Shown one piece after another: positions 1 to 30,430 of a stretch of 64,000 nt of DNA; positions within the stretch are counted from its first letter, which is position 1; every line of letters starts with the position of its first letter. Origin of the DNA: Trematomus loennbergii (taxonomy: Eukaryota; Chordata; Actinopteri; Perciformes; Nototheniidae); contig JAAOOA010000534.1 of NCBI GenBank assembly GCA_012861695.1, positions 109,501 to 173,500 of the forward strand. The letters run 5' to 3'. Below the pieces are notes generated by a model. It was given only the letters and a program-made list of their open reading frames with translations. It ran no database searches and was not told where the DNA came from. The position numbers and the translations under genes are program-made.

Positions 1-791
1 ATTCAGGGTCCTTAGCTTGAACAAAAACAAATCAGGAGGCGGAGCTAATGCTTTTTTACACATGTACTCTCCAGTACAGGTTAGCTCTGAGTGTTAGCGA
101 TGCTTGCTAATGTAAACAAAGACCATATTACGTCCAAAACACGTCGGCATTGTTTCTGATAGTGCCGTGGGTAGGGCTGTGCGATTATGGCAAAAATCAT
201 AATCACGATTATTTTGGTCAATAATTGATATCATGATTATTAAAAACGATTATCCATTTACTTTGAAAACATCCATTTATTGAAAAATGAAATTGGAACA
301 GTATGTTTTTAACAGTTGATTACCCTGAACTTAAAGTATAATTCAACTGAAAAACCAATAAAAAAAAATTTCTTTTTAAATAATAATTTAAATTTTTTTT
401 TTTTTTAATAAAAATAATAATCGTTTTATTTCGATTACGTTGTTTTCGTAATCGTTGCAAGCCAAAATCGAGATTAAAATACGATTAATTGCACAGCCCT
501 AGCCGTGGGTCCACATTTCCGATATATCACGTCATATCGGACGCGAATCTGGGTTATATCGAGCCCGATCGTCGATTTCCAATGGCTTAATGTAATTGTT
601 TGGCTGTCTGGCCATCGTAATCGGGCTCTTCGGGAAGATCCAAAAATCCACGGTTTTCTTACATTTCTGATCGGATTGGCAAAAACTTCAGAATGTGTAT
701 TGACCGCCATTCAAATGACAGCGTTGTTTTCCCCCAAAAGTGGGCGGGGCCGTAATTTTCGCCCGGAAGTGACGTAGGTGTTACTCTCATC
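1..791 (-). mobile_element. TTAA-family repeat copy interrupted by a hAT MITE
   Basis: Positions 1-171 and 502-791 are one repeat also found, in whole or part, at 14587-15488, 18830-20419 and 45504-46490 (shared text includes CTCTCCAGTACAGGTTAGC and CCGTGGGTCCACATTTC). The two halves are separated by the insertion at 172-501. The open frames seen here are repeat sequence, not a gene. The left end lies outside the window. Confidence 0.75.
172..501. mobile_element. hAT-like MITE with 8-bp target duplication
   Basis: A 330-bp AT-rich insertion begins TAGGGCTGTGCGATT and ends with the inverse (GCACAGCCCTA). It is flanked on both sides by GCCGTGGG (164-171 and 502-509), an exact 8-bp target-site duplication typical of the hAT superfamily. 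It has no coding capacity and splits the older repeat around it. Confidence 0.9.
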
Positions 792-1181
792 AATAAGTGC
801 AGTTCAAAGTGCTTCACAGTAGACATCTCACAGGAAATTGATATCACACAGAATACAGATACCAGTAAAAGACATATAAACAAACTAAAAATAGCATTGA
901 GTAGACACATGTAAAAATACATTTAGGTTAAAGGTACTTGTGCATTAAAAGGAGGATAGTGCAAGTTCAACACACAATCAGGAGTGCATTGAGAAAGTGC
1001 AGCAGAGAGCAGGAGTTCCTAAAAAAAACTCCCATCTGTCTCTCTTTCTTCTCTTTTGACTTGTTTGTGCTTTGAAACCACATCAATACACTATCGTCTG
1101 TCCTTTGAGAAAGTAAAGGTCGAGCAGGTCTATAGTCCAGGATGATGTATAATGTGAGGTGATGATGTGTCGTTCTGTCAG
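792..1181. other. PEX5 intron sequence before first visible exon
   Basis: No exon was recognised. The stretch around 795-830 (GTGCAGTTCAAAGTGCTTCACAG split over the line) resembles the tail of a LINE/SINE repeat. The acceptor AG of the first visible PEX5 exon is at 1180-1181. Confidence 0.4.
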
Positions 1182-8433
<7,252 letters not shown>

Positions 8434-9862
8434 AGCCACATCGAGTGTGAGTGCGTCTCGCTGGGAGGGAAATGTCTGGGAGACTGAATGAAGAGCAGAG
8501 GAGCGGTGACAGAGAGATGGATGAGGAAGACACTGTGAATCATCCTGGAGACAGTCGCTCGTGGTTTCATGTGCTCTTAAATGACTTCAAAAACATTGCA
8601 GTATTAGTCTGGAAGACACAGCCAGATGAACTACAAACTGTGTTAAACATGTTGGACCGTCCGCACATTTCCTCTGACTCTGTTGATCCGAAGAAATGGG
8701 TTTGTTTTAATGTCACTTTTGTTGTTAATTTCAATTGTGTTCTCAATGAAGAAAGAACATCATGAGTGCTGCAGGAAGGAGACATAAAACATCCGACATG
8801 AGTTTCTTTGCTCTTCCTTCTCTTGAAGTCAATGTTTTGTTGAAAAGGCTTTTGGTTTGATGCCTGAAATAAGGTCTGTGGTTAACACAAGCTGAAGAGG
8901 TGTTCTCATGTTGTGCTATGACGTAAAATAAGTCAGTAATACCCCACTTTGAAGCTTCAACATGTCTTAAAAAAAGGCGATTGCTAACAAGGGGCTGAAT
9001 GTAACTACAGAGGTTGCTTGGGATATTAAACATCTTCACATTAAACATCTTCACACCAAACATCGGACGACCCAGCTACTCTTTGGAATCATGCGACTGT
9101 CGTGTTGTTTTTATCCTAACATTGGCTTTTTAATTCAACTGATTGCATTCACACTTCAAAAAGTGTCCAAATCTCAAAAACCTTTCTTTGCCATAGAGCT
9201 TATGTTCTGCACAAATCCCATTGAGTAGTTGTTGTTGTTGACACAGTGCGATGCTAAGTTTATGCTACGTCATTCCTGCAGCTCTCAGTGTGTCCGGTAA
9301 TGTTCATCATGACTCTCTATGCTCTCTCCCTCCACAGTAGGCTGTAGATCGAACTGTAAACTCTCTACAGTTTTGTAATTAAATGTACAATGTTGCTGTG
9401 ACATCAAAAAGAGTACTGCTTTTTTTTAACAAAAGTGCTCCCAAGAGAAGGAATAGGCTCAGAGTTCAAACACTAATCCGATGCTGCAGCAGCTTGTTTG
9501 TCATTCTTTTTTGTATTTAATTTAATTTTGTAGTAATCAATTATCAACCAGGATATCGAACTGACAACCAGCGGGACTGTTACTGTTATGATTGTATGTG
9601 TGAGAGAATGTGTGTGTGTGTGTGTGTGTGGCATTAATAGTGCATCTGATGATACGGTCATGTAATTGTATCATTGAGAACGGTTTCTCTGGGCTCCTCC
9701 CTTCTCTTGCTCTTTTTCATAACGCTCTTGTAAAACAATTTGCTTCGTTGTAAGATAATGCTCTCTGCCATATTGTGTATTGTAACATAATTGTTGCACT
9801 ATAATTGTGTTCAGGCAAGTTGTATCCTGACTGCAATGTTTAATATAATATTCAGCAATAAA
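8434..9862 (+). other. PEX5 3' UTR and candidate poly(A) signal
   Basis: No coding sequence follows the TGA at 8431-8433. A canonical AATAAA at 9857-9862 is the best polyadenylation signal downstream, implying a 3' UTR of about 1.4 kb. A short TG run sits at about 9608-9630. The exact end is inferred, not shown. Confidence 0.5.
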
Positions 9863-10299
9863 GCTTTGATTCCCAGACGTTTGTAGATTATTTATTTCTG
9901 GGTCAATGAACAAAATGGCGGACAATAAAAGTATGGAGAGCTGGAAAAAAAGTAAAAAATAACATTAATCACAATTGTTTTACGGTATATATATATATAT
10001 AGTGACATGATACAACTCATTTATGTTTTAAGTTAAATATGTTTTGATAGTCATTCTTCGGTTTAATTTAACAGATTTACTTTTTTTCATTTTTTAAATA
10101 TATATATATTTCTAAATAGTAGTACAAAGAGTATTTATATACAAATAAACGTATTTAAAATAGATATACATATGTGTAAAGTATTGTGTCTCTGATTTCC
10201 CTTATAAAAGTATCACTTTTGAGGCACTTCCTGACGAGATGCATTTTGTCAGGAGTGACTTCTCATTTTCTCTCGCCGCCACGTGACAAAAACAAAGCT

Positions 10300-10548
10300 G
10301 CATTCTTTTCAAATTTCAAATGCGTTATCTGTAGGAGACCACGCCCCGTTCTAGAACGCTGCTCTTAGCGAATCAGCGATGCGGACGTGAGGGCACGCTC
10401 ACGCTGATTGGTCCGTTTGAAAATAACATGCACGCAGGCGCTCCATTTAAATGTTTTAAAAGCCCTGTGTTTCCTCCGCCTGCTATCATCTCTTCTGTGG
10501 AATAAGTGAAAGCAACACGCCTGATCGACTTTCTTCGTCTCTTTTAAG
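10300..10548 (+). promoter_or_regulatory. CDCA3 promoter and noncoding exon 1, with CCAAT and CHR-like motifs
   Basis: A good splice donor (TTTTAAG then GTAAGCC, exon end 10548) precedes the coding exon, so a noncoding first exon ends here. Upstream is an inverted CCAAT box (GATTGG, 10406-10411) followed at once by TTTGAA (10416-10421). Two TTTAAA motifs lie at 10446-10451 and 10455-10460. TTTGAA/TTTAAA are cell-cycle homology region (CHR) sequences, and CHR plus CCAAT is the established DREAM/MuvB-NF-Y arrangement of G2/M genes, the class CDCA3 belongs to. The start site is inferred at roughly 10470-10500. Confidence 0.6.
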
Positions 10549-10985
10549 GTAAGCCAGATAAAATATGTAATACTGTACACCTCGGTTGAAGTAAGAGAAA
10601 GTATATGCAATGTATTCAACTCGGGTTACTACCACAACATTAACATTGTTAAGTTAATATCCGATTTAAATGCGGAAACTTCAAGCTAACTGACTTTAGC
10701 TAAGCAGCCTGTTGTTTATTTGCTGGCAAGTTCTCTCATTTTCAGCTAACTGCTTGATGATATATAAGGGGTTTCAATTGTTACATTGAAGTAGTAATGC
10801 ACGCATGTAAACGAGATATTTAAAGTTAAAAACGATGTGATGTATTGCTGTACGTCTAAGGTTAAATCAAGGTTAACGTTAATTAATGGTCAGTAGGGCA
10901 GAGTATTACCCTACTGTTTTTCTGTACTATTATTTTTGCTCTGGTAGACAATTAAACTGTATTCTGTCCCATTAACTTGATCCAG
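10549..10985. other. CDCA3 intron 1
   Basis: A 437-bp intron in the 5' UTR between the donor GTAAGCC and the acceptor TTGATCCAG. No repeat or other feature was recognised. Confidence 0.6.
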
Positions 10986-11004
10986 ATAACACTAACTAAG
11001 CATC

Positions 11005-13830
11005 ATGGGATCCAGTGAGAGCAAGATGGTGGTTTGTGCACCAATAAAACCAGAACCAGCGATCAAAAACAACCGAGTCAGTGATCTGATGGACCCACGC
11101 TCTCCAACAGCCCTCGATCGTACCCCATCCAGGTAGGTTACCAGACATACTGTGATCTACTGCAGGAGAAACATTTAAACACAGGTTAACCATAGCTAAT
11201 GTTTCTCCTAGGTTGCTGTGTCCAAAACCGAGTGTCCACTGGCGTTCACAGACCCCCGCTCACCGTCTATCGACATCAGCCGCACCCCCGCCAGAGAAGT
11301 CCTGAGCTGTAAGAATATATTTACTAATATCCTCCTTTAGGTTCAAGGTTCAAGGCTTTTATTCTCATTTGTACATAGCTACAGTGTAGTTATGACAATG
11401 ACAATCTTAGGTCACAGGCTCCCCCAACAGTGAAACACAATAAAACAGATAATAAACATTTTGTTAGCTGTAAATTGGCCCTTCATAGTGTATAGTTGAG
11501 AGAAAGTTTACAGGTTTGTGTCGTTCACTGTCGATATGTATATTTTCACGTTTTATTTATACTTTATTTGTTTGTTTTCTGCTCTATCATTTCCACATTG
11601 CTTTGCTTTAATGTTACTGTGATGAAAAATCCCCAAGTCAGGATAAATTAAGTAAATCTTATCATATATTTGTTGAAGAATAACTTCTAGCGTGGCTTTT
11701 CCCACGTGCAAATTGTCCTGTTATTATTATGTATTTATTTCAACAAGCACCATGCATACAAATACATTAATCTCAGAGAAGAGAAAATATGAATTATGCC
11801 AGATTATAGCCAATAGCTCATTTCCATCTGCAGTCCTGTAACATATCGTTCCTTCATTTCCCCCTAACAGCCACAGTTGGGTCCTTCGCCCGCCGCCTGG
11901 GCTTGATTTTGCACAACGAGTCCGAGGGCAAAGTCCCTGAAGCGCCTCCCAAATGCTTCAATGACGCCGTGGAGGAGGAAGAGGAGGAGGAGAGTTTTAA
12001 GGGTGAAGAGGAGCTGGCGTCCACCGTGCCCCTCCTGTCACACCAGCCCTCGCACACCTACGACTCTCTGGCTGAACACGCTAACCTCCTGGTGACCCCC
12101 CTCCAGAGTAAGGGTGACCTGAGCCCCTTTGTGCTCCTGCAGAACCCCCAGGAGGTGGACGTGGAGCTGGAAACGGAGACGGACCTTAGCCTGGAGGAGC
12201 CGAGGAAGCCAGAGAGACTCCGCTTCACAAGAGGCTGAGCATGAGCCTGATCACCTACCATGAGGGGGAAACATCCGCCCAGATCTTCGCTGACGTGCAC
12301 TGTGACGGGGCTTCATCTCCAAGGATGAGTGCGGACGTGGAGACCCTCGAGGACCACGTTGATCATACCTATGACCTACCTACAATCACTGTTGAACCAG
12401 AGACTCCCGTCGAGCCCTCCTTCGCCGCTGATTCAGAGGCTTCCCCAGCACAGGAGACGGAGGAGACAGAAACCAAAGCTCAGGAGACAGAGGAGACAGA
12501 AACCAAAGCTCAGGAGACAGAGGAGACAGAAACCAAAGCTCAGGAGACAGAGGAGACAGAAACCAAAGCTCAGGACACAGAGGAGGCAGAAACCAAAGCT
12601 CAGGAGACAGAGACCAAAGCTCAGGAGACAGAGACCAAAGCTCAGGACACAGAGGAGGCAGACATCAAAGCTCCTGTTGAAGAATCGTCGTCTTCCGCTC
12701 CGGCACCAGAGCCCCCGACCGTCTCCAGATCCGGGATCCGCTGCCCCAGCTTCGACGCCAAGAGCCCCAGTCAGGTGGTGTTCAAGCCCCAGTGGTTGGG
12801 AAAAGGATTCGGGGCAACCGGGATAAGAGCTCGGAGAGTTCACAGCGGGAAGGGGGGCTCCTCTCCTCTCGCTGTGCGGGTCGCCGTGAAGAACGCTAAC
12901 AGCGAGAACAAGAGGCTGTCCGGGAAACTGAAGCAGAAAGGTGTGTGGAGACTCTTTCTGTTCATCACTTGTACTGTAAGGAATATTATATTTAGTTGCT
13001 TGACATTTCCATTTTGTTTCAAAGGTACTGAAGGCCGCTCCCCGCTGCAGAGGCTTAAGGGAACAAACTCTCCAAGGGAACAGCAATCTCAGGTATTTCA
13101 TTTACTCACTTAAGTGGAGAAAAGTACATTTACTTACTGTACTTAAGTAGTTTCAAGGCTCTTGAACTTCACTTGAGTATTTCTTTTTGATGCTACGTTA
13201 TACTACTCCACTATAATTAAGTTTGTTTATTTATCACATTTCAACGCAAGGCAATTCAAAGTGCTTTATTAAAAATATTAAGATTCAGTGCAACAAACGC
13301 ATTATAACATTTCATTTAAATACATTTCAACATGTAATTGTGTATTATTATAGGTCAAGCTGTCCGGCAGTATATAAAGTATTGCCAATAAAATGCTGCC
13401 TTTTTTACCAAGTGCAGCACTGAAATGAATAAAAACATAAATGCATCGATCATTATAATACAATTATTTAATATATCTGATTCTGAAATGGGCGGTTCTG
13501 CATGATTTTATATGTTGCTGATATTTTTACCCGAGTATTTTTAAATGTGTAGCTTGCCACTTTTTAATTCAAAGTAAAATATCTGCGTACTTCTTCCACC
13601 TTTGCAGTTCTTACTCTCCTTTTTAAAAAACGTTATCTGAACGTATATTGACTTTTTAGGGTGATGGTGATTAATTTAGCTGTCGTTACTGCAGCACAGA
13701 GTAAATCAGAGAGATAACGTGTCCCCCGCTCCCTCAGATGAAGCTGAAGGTGTCCACTCCTGATAAGCCCAGGCTGGGAGCAATGGACCGCAGAGCGCTG
13801 GCCGTGTCTCTGGATAAGGAGAACCGATGA
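11005..13830 (+). CDS. cdca3: CDCA3 (Tome-1), cell division cycle associated protein 3
   Basis: In vertebrates CDCA3 is an APC/C-Cdh1 substrate linked to mitotic entry, reported to act with an SCF ubiquitin ligase on WEE1. Coding exons are 11005-11132, 11212-11308, 11871-12940, 13025-13092 and 13738-13830. The ATG has an A at -3 and opens MGSSESK, like the family start MGS. Two DPRSP...RTP motifs (exons 2 and 3), GRSPLQRLKG (exon 5) and a terminal DKEN (KEN-box degron) identify it. An acidic glutamate run and a decapeptide repeat make it about 485 codons, well above the 268-residue human protein. As read the frame breaks twice: the exon 2/3 junction is one base short, and one base is short near 12229-12235. 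Taken literally, translation stops at 11303-11305. Conserved sequence resumes in frame after each break, so I call it a functional gene with sequence errors, not a pseudogene. It converges on GNB3. Confidence 0.88.
11309..11870. other. CDCA3 intron 3 with retroposon tail
   Basis: Around 11338-11450 lies a minus-oriented LINE-type 3' tail (TTCAAGGTTCAAGGCTTTTA, then ACATAGCTACAGTGTAGTTA), related to the tail at 38.6 kb. The rest of the intron is unremarkable and AT-rich. Confidence 0.55.
12451..12672 (+). repeat. In-frame coding minisatellite in CDCA3 (QETEETETKA decapeptides)
   Basis: Five 30-bp units (12451-12600), two shortened 21-bp units (12601-12642) and a last 30-bp unit (12643-12672) encode QETEETETKA and variants (QETETKA, QDTEEADIKA). 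All length changes are multiples of three, so the frame is kept. The units are nearly identical, which suggests recent expansion. Confidence 0.95.
13093..13737. other. CDCA3 intron 5
   Basis: AT-rich sequence. Around 13125-13210 and 13220-13275 are short stretches resembling dispersed repeats (ACTTAAGTAG-type text and CAATTCAAAGTGCTTTATT). No exon was found. Confidence 0.5.
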
Positions 13831-14155
13831 TTCACTGCGAGACGTGGACAGAATCCTCTTTTTAAAACAAGCTTTTTTTTATGTGTACAGCTTTCTTAAA
13901 CTTTCCCCTTGTGTATATTTTTACTGCTGCAGCTTTGTTTCCTGTTTGTCCTCTTGTAAATGAAAATGCAATTATTTCTCTTCTTACCTAAGTTTTAAAT
14001 CTTTGTATTTGTCGTCAACAATTTTACTTTTTTTCATGTTTGTGTTTATCTAAACATTCATTCAATAAACTTCCTCATAACAATGACCCAACTCTTGGTT
14101 TTCAACCCATTGTTTACGCCTCTTCATCTCTATCAATACACATTTTTGTAATAAA
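13831..14155 (+). other. CDCA3 3' UTR with two AATAAA signals
   Basis: AATAAA occurs at 14064-14069 and 14150-14155 after the TGA at 13828-13830, giving likely 3' UTRs of about 250-340 nt. From about 14215 to 14580 the sequence is an AAGTACTT-rich dispersed repeat related to text near 31025-31150. Confidence 0.6.
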
Positions 14156-14586
14156 GCTTCATTAATGAAAACTACAGGGTGCATGTGAATTAAATATTAC
14201 ATCGCTCACAGATTTTAATTAGGTATAAGTAGAAATACTTCAGTTAATTTAAGTGAAAGTACACAAGTATTGGCATCAAAATATAATTAAGTACCAAAGT
14301 AAAAGTACTTATTGTGTGTCATGTCCATTTCAGAATAATATATTATTGCTAATTTTTTATTGAAAAAAGTGGTTACATACTTCAACTAGACATTTTAACC
14401 ATACTTCGTTTCTTAGTTTATTTACATTTTGTATTAGATAATCTGAATCTGTGAAGTATCTAGTAATTTATTTAGTTTGGAGTAAACACTACAATATTGG
14501 CTTTCAAAGTGTAGTGGATTAGAAGTACAGTAAGGAGAAGCATACAATAAAATACACAAGTACAAGTACCCCAAAATCGTTCTTAA

Positions 14587-15488
14587 AGGTCACCCATCAT
14601 GCTATTTTTAGCAATAGCATAGGTCTCAGATATATACAATAAATATATAAAAAACATGTCTATGAAGTGTTTTTCTCAAAATACCAAACAGATCACCCAT
14701 TCTAGCCATGCCTCATATCCCTCTATTTCACTTCCTGTTTCAAACGTGCTGATTTGGGGTATAAAGCTTTAAAAAAATTAAAAAAGGAGGGGGCTGAGCT
14801 CATGCGGGACCCGGCAGCTACTGTCTAAACTAAATGCTGCCGTGATGAAACGCCATATCATGGATTATCAAGGATTATTTCTGAAACAGTATGGAGCTCA
14901 AAGGCTTTCTCTCTTGCCGGTTATACCACAAGGTGAGTTCCTTTTTATTTCCTGCTTCTTCACACACATGCTCTCCAGTACAGGTTAGCTCTGAGTGTTA
15001 GCGATGCTAATGTAAACACCGACCATATTACGTCCAAAACAGTCGGGCATTGTTTCTGATAGCAACGTTTCTGATAGGGCCGTGGGTCCACATTTCAGAT
15101 ATTACGTCACATCGGACGCAAATCTGTTATACCACAAGGTGAGTTCCTTTTTATTTCCTGCTTCTTCACACACATGCTCTCCAGTACAGGTTAGCTCTGA
15201 GTGTTAGCGATGCTAATGTAAACACCGACCATATTCGGTCCAAAACAGTCGGGCATTGTTTCTGATAGCAACGTTTCTGATAGGGCCGTGGGTCCACATT
15301 TCAGATATTACGTCACATCGGACGCAAATCTGGATCAGCTCCGTTGTAGCCCCGTTTTTAGAGATTTGGGTACGGAGGAAAAGAGAGAGGGTTTTATTTT
15401 CTGACGCTGCGTGAGTTCCCTGACACACCGGGGACACATATTTATGTATAAAAGACATCAAAAGTGCATTTTGCATGATAGGTCCCCT
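14587..15488 (-). mobile_element. TTAA-flanked element with internal tandem duplication
   Basis: Flanked by TTAA (14583-14586 and 15489-15492). The ends read AGGTCACCCATCATGC and the inverted GCATGATAGGTCCCCT. About 205 bp is repeated in tandem (about 14922-15126 and 15127-15333). It sits between the CDCA3 3' end and the GNB3 3' UTR. Relatives are at 1, 18830 and 45504. No transposase was recognised. Confidence 0.8.
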
Positions 15489-16602
15489 TTAAGTTAAATA
15501 CTTGAGTAAATGTACTTTCTACATACATAAACAAACAGCCTAACAATCCAGACACAGTCCAATTATAATTTCCAACACAAAGATTCTAATTGATCTGTGT
15601 CTCTGGGTAATGTCAACTAATAACTAACAGAAGGCCGCGATAAGAAAATAAACAGAAGACGTGAGTAATGCAGAATCCCATGTTTATTAGACAGTCATTA
15701 AGAAAGGTAGTATTGCTTTACTTTATCGTGTATCCAGCGTTGGAAAAGAGGCGGTCCGAACTCGAGTCGGACCGTGGATATTTTTTCTGTTTGTACATCG
15801 TTGAAGTGTACCACGCAGAGGAAAAAGTAAGCGTTCACATACAGATTTATTTCTCACACAATAGCCTTCATCCACTCATACGCAAAGTCCTCCTGGCCTG
15901 AGACAAACGGGGTCATCTTTTTTTTTCTTCTAAGTGCTTAGTGAACCGTGAAAACATGTCATTATCCCAAAGCACTTTTCAGGTCTAGCTACAAGGGGAG
16001 GGGGGTTAGGTCTAAGTGATAAAGACCTCAAATCCTGGTAAATATTGTCACTCAATCACATACAAAACAACTCAAACACTACTGCAAACTAGAGTTTTAA
16101 TTAAAGTAAGAAAAAGGAAGTAAATGTAAGCATCTAGGGGGAAAACTAGGAACAAACAACAATCTGACAACAATTCTCATATAATTCATGACATAACTTA
16201 TGCTTTGATATAAAACACAGCATATACGCTGAGCTAGTGAACCCTAACAGGCTGAAACTGGACTCCTCCATCTCATCCAGTGTGCTACCATTTCCATTTG
16301 GCAACTGTTCTCATCGGGTGAAACGCTGCGATAAATGTGCATATGTTTATTTAAACCGCGATATAATAAGCTATTAATTAAAGAGGAATGATGTTTTACT
16401 GAGACCCCCTAAACCCCCCCCCCCCCCCCAGGTGAGAGGAGAACATCTTCACATTACTCCCCCTCTCCAACGTTAGATAGGACTTGGCACAATTGAAATA
16501 CCCTCTTCTCCCTCAAACTCCAATTTCCTTTTCTTTCTTTTTAAATCTTCTTCCCTCTCTCCCGGGCCTGCTCTTCCTCTCTCTGCTCGATGAAGAGGAG
16601 CC
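15489..16602. other. Intergenic / GNB3 3' UTR
   Basis: Sequence between the convergent CDCA3 and GNB3 genes. On the minus strand the GNB3 stop at 16605-16603 is followed by untranslated sequence. A minus-strand AATAAA corresponds to 15682-15687, but which signal is used cannot be told. A C homopolymer lies near 16417-16430. Confidence 0.4.
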
Positions 16603-27626
<11,024 letters not shown>

Positions 27627-27677
27627 GGCGCTGGTCGTTAGGTCACCAGTGGAGACAGGGAGAGAAAGATGATGATC

Positions 27678-30302
27678 CTGAAATCAAGACAACAAAAACA
27701 GACATTAGTCACAGTGAAATCCCCTTCTAAAAATAAGACGTAGAAGCAGTGTTTCCTGTCAAGAAAAAGAGAGGAATACTTCATGCTGGAATTGTACCTG
27801 CTCCTACCTGAACAATTGTTATTCCTCCCTAGCTCCAGTCTCCAAGTGAGCGCTATTTTGCAAGTCAAACTGGCGCTCGTCTACTTTGCAAACTTTCATA
27901 AACAGGCAGGACCCACACACGCAATCCTGCACACACACACTCACACACAACACACACACACACACAGACTGAGTATATGAGCTTGACATTAACAAAGTAT
28001 TTGCTCTTCAGGTGACGAGACATCAATGGAGAGCACACAACTTCTCCCTGAATGCACACACAAACCAGTAAGTCCTGTAACAACAATGTCAGCAGCTCCA
28101 ACTTCTCAACACATCATTCACAGCGCTAACATTTAACACTCCAGCGAGCGCCCACTTTAATATAATAACGGCTATCGAATTAGGTTAATGTCGTGATTAA
28201 ATGAGCAATGTTTGGCAGCAATCACCTTAATGGACAGACAGGGTGGACAATGTCATCAAAGCCACAAAAGCTGATTTCACAGAAACAAAAGGACAATAAC
28301 TTCATGAAAAAGCAGCAACATCTCAACACGTGTTAAACAAGACTTATCCTCCCTCTTGTGTGGATCTAATTCTCACTATGCTATTTCCTTTTATCTTACC
28401 TTGATATGAAGAAATACTCGCGTTGATCTTATCACATGCGTCCCTCTGTCTTTCACTATTTGAATGAGTGTCCCTGTCAAAACACATGACCAAGTGCATT
28501 TGCCTCTAATTTGTTTGAAGTGAAAAGGAGAGGAAGGGAGTGAAGGAGGGAGGGAGTGACTCTGGAAGAGAAAGATATTTGCTTTAATTGTTTTGCCACT
28601 GGGCTTTATCTTTCTGTAATGCCTGGAAAGGATGTGTTTAAATACAGTTAAAGGGCTGATTTACGGCCTTTTATAGTAGCACCTCTGAAGTCAGTAACAG
28701 GGGATGTTTAGGCCTTTGGTTCCAGATGGTGAACTGCCTTCAATAGTGATTTGTAATGTGTTTTAGTCGTGCTATTAGCCTTTTGCCATTCTGTCCCTTG
28801 GACCCTGCCATTGTTGCATGTGATTAAATGACAGATAGGGCTTGCTGGATGGTGAAGTGCATTAACAGCCACAGGATAGGAAGGGAGGGAGGGAGGAGGG
28901 GTGAGAGAGGGAGGGAGGGAGGGGGGTAAGAGGCGAGAGGCAGGAGAGTGAGTTTTAAATCCTACTGGCTGAGATTTTAAAGGGAAGCCTTTTGAATCAA
29001 ATCTGCTCTCATCCGATTACTGACTGCTCTTTGCATCTGGATAAGAGATGGAGAAAGGGATGGGGATGGTGGGGCGGGGGGGGAGGGGGGAGAGATAGTG
29101 GGATGAGAATGAGGGAGGGGGCAGATGGACGACGCAGGGAGAGTTTTGAGGACGGCAGCCTGTAAAGGTGGAGTGTTTTCGGGCCTGTGAACTTGAGACA
29201 GCTTGCACATTTATCCAAAAAGCGCTTTTTCTAATTTGTGGTCCAACAACAAGACAGGATCTTCAAACATGGCTGTCGTTAATTTGATTAAAACATATTT
29301 AAATCGATTCATTTTGTGATGGAGCTTCATATATTTCCTGTGTTCCTCATAGCCGGTTAACACACCAAACCTGGGTGGTGTATGATGATATATTAAGTGA
29401 GATGAAAACACTGCTTCCTCTGTGACCTGACCCCGGATAAGCGGTAGAAAATGGATGGATGGAAAACACATTTGATTAGAAAAAGATTTAACCACATTGT
29501 TCATACTGTTATAGCTGATTGTGAAGTATCTACGACTGTATACAGCTGTTGTGAGCAATGTTTTCAATCAATAACCGGGATTTGTTTATGATAATATGGG
29601 ATTTTTATGTCATAATAACCTTCAATGTGGTAATGTGTAGTTTTTGTCCGCTATTCAAAGCAATAAATACACCAAAATGAGACCTAAACTTGACTATATC
29701 ACAACTCATATCAGTATTAAATAACATATAACACAATCTTCTTGACCAACAAGCCATCTTCCCTCCTTTATAAAGTGCATTCATTTCAAACCCTCTGAAG
29801 TTACATTTTCCACGACGCATGACACATCCACACAAACAAGCTAGCACGGTTTTATGATGCAGATTATGTCGGACCGTATTAACAAATCAGACAACAAAGG
29901 GAATTTGTTTTTATCACAGATTATCAATCTACACGACAAAACCTGTGTTGTCCGTGATCCGATGTAAATCCCCCTGCTGTGTGCATAAACACGAAGTATT
30001 CAAGTGCGTTTAAATGTGATTTGAGTGGCATCTCCATATTTGATCATGTCTTTAAACGTACTGTAAGATCACAAGTATATGATATTGTAAGGATCTTTTA
30101 ACTATAGGGGTATTAATTGTATTATATTTAGGTTAAGGATATATCACCATGTCAGTCAAAAAGCTCAGGATTTTTACTAAATTATAACAAATCTTGGGGA
30201 TAAATGTCAGTTTTTATCCAACCTTTGCATGTGATCCATCATCCGAGCACTTTGACACAACTTCCAGGAACCAAATATGTAAACACAGGAGCATCCACTC
30301 AC
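27678..30302. other. Putative GNB3 5' UTR intron
   Basis: Has a CA run at about 27927-27966 and purine-rich GAGGGAGG stretches at 28535-28560, 28880-28930 and 29060-29125. Long parts (28140-28860) match no repeat elsewhere in the window. No coding exon was found. Confidence 0.45.
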
Positions 30303-30430
30303 CGATAAAGAGACTCCTCGGGTGTTAAGGCAGATCTTAAATCACTTTTCCTCCAGCGGTCTCCCCTCTGCTCGTTGTCATAAGTTCAGCCGCCCTGTGA
30401 TACACTTTCTCCCGCTCATTCACTTTTGGT
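30303..30430 (-). other. Candidate noncoding first exon of GNB3
   Basis: On the minus strand CTTTATCG is followed by GTGAGTGG, a strong donor (exon end at 30303). It could pair with the acceptor at 27678-27679. The upstream limit is unknown. This is an inference from splice signals alone, without transcript evidence. Confidence 0.35.

Noticed and set aside
12433..13101. 222-codon minus-strand frame across CDCA3
   Set aside because: Antisense shadow of the repeated CDCA3 exon (leucine/cysteine repeats are the complement of the decapeptide repeat).
11005..13830. CDCA3 as a pseudogene
   Set aside because: Two frame breaks, but intact splice sites, conserved motifs in frame on both sides and similar breaks in GNB3, P3H3 and USP5 favour sequence error.
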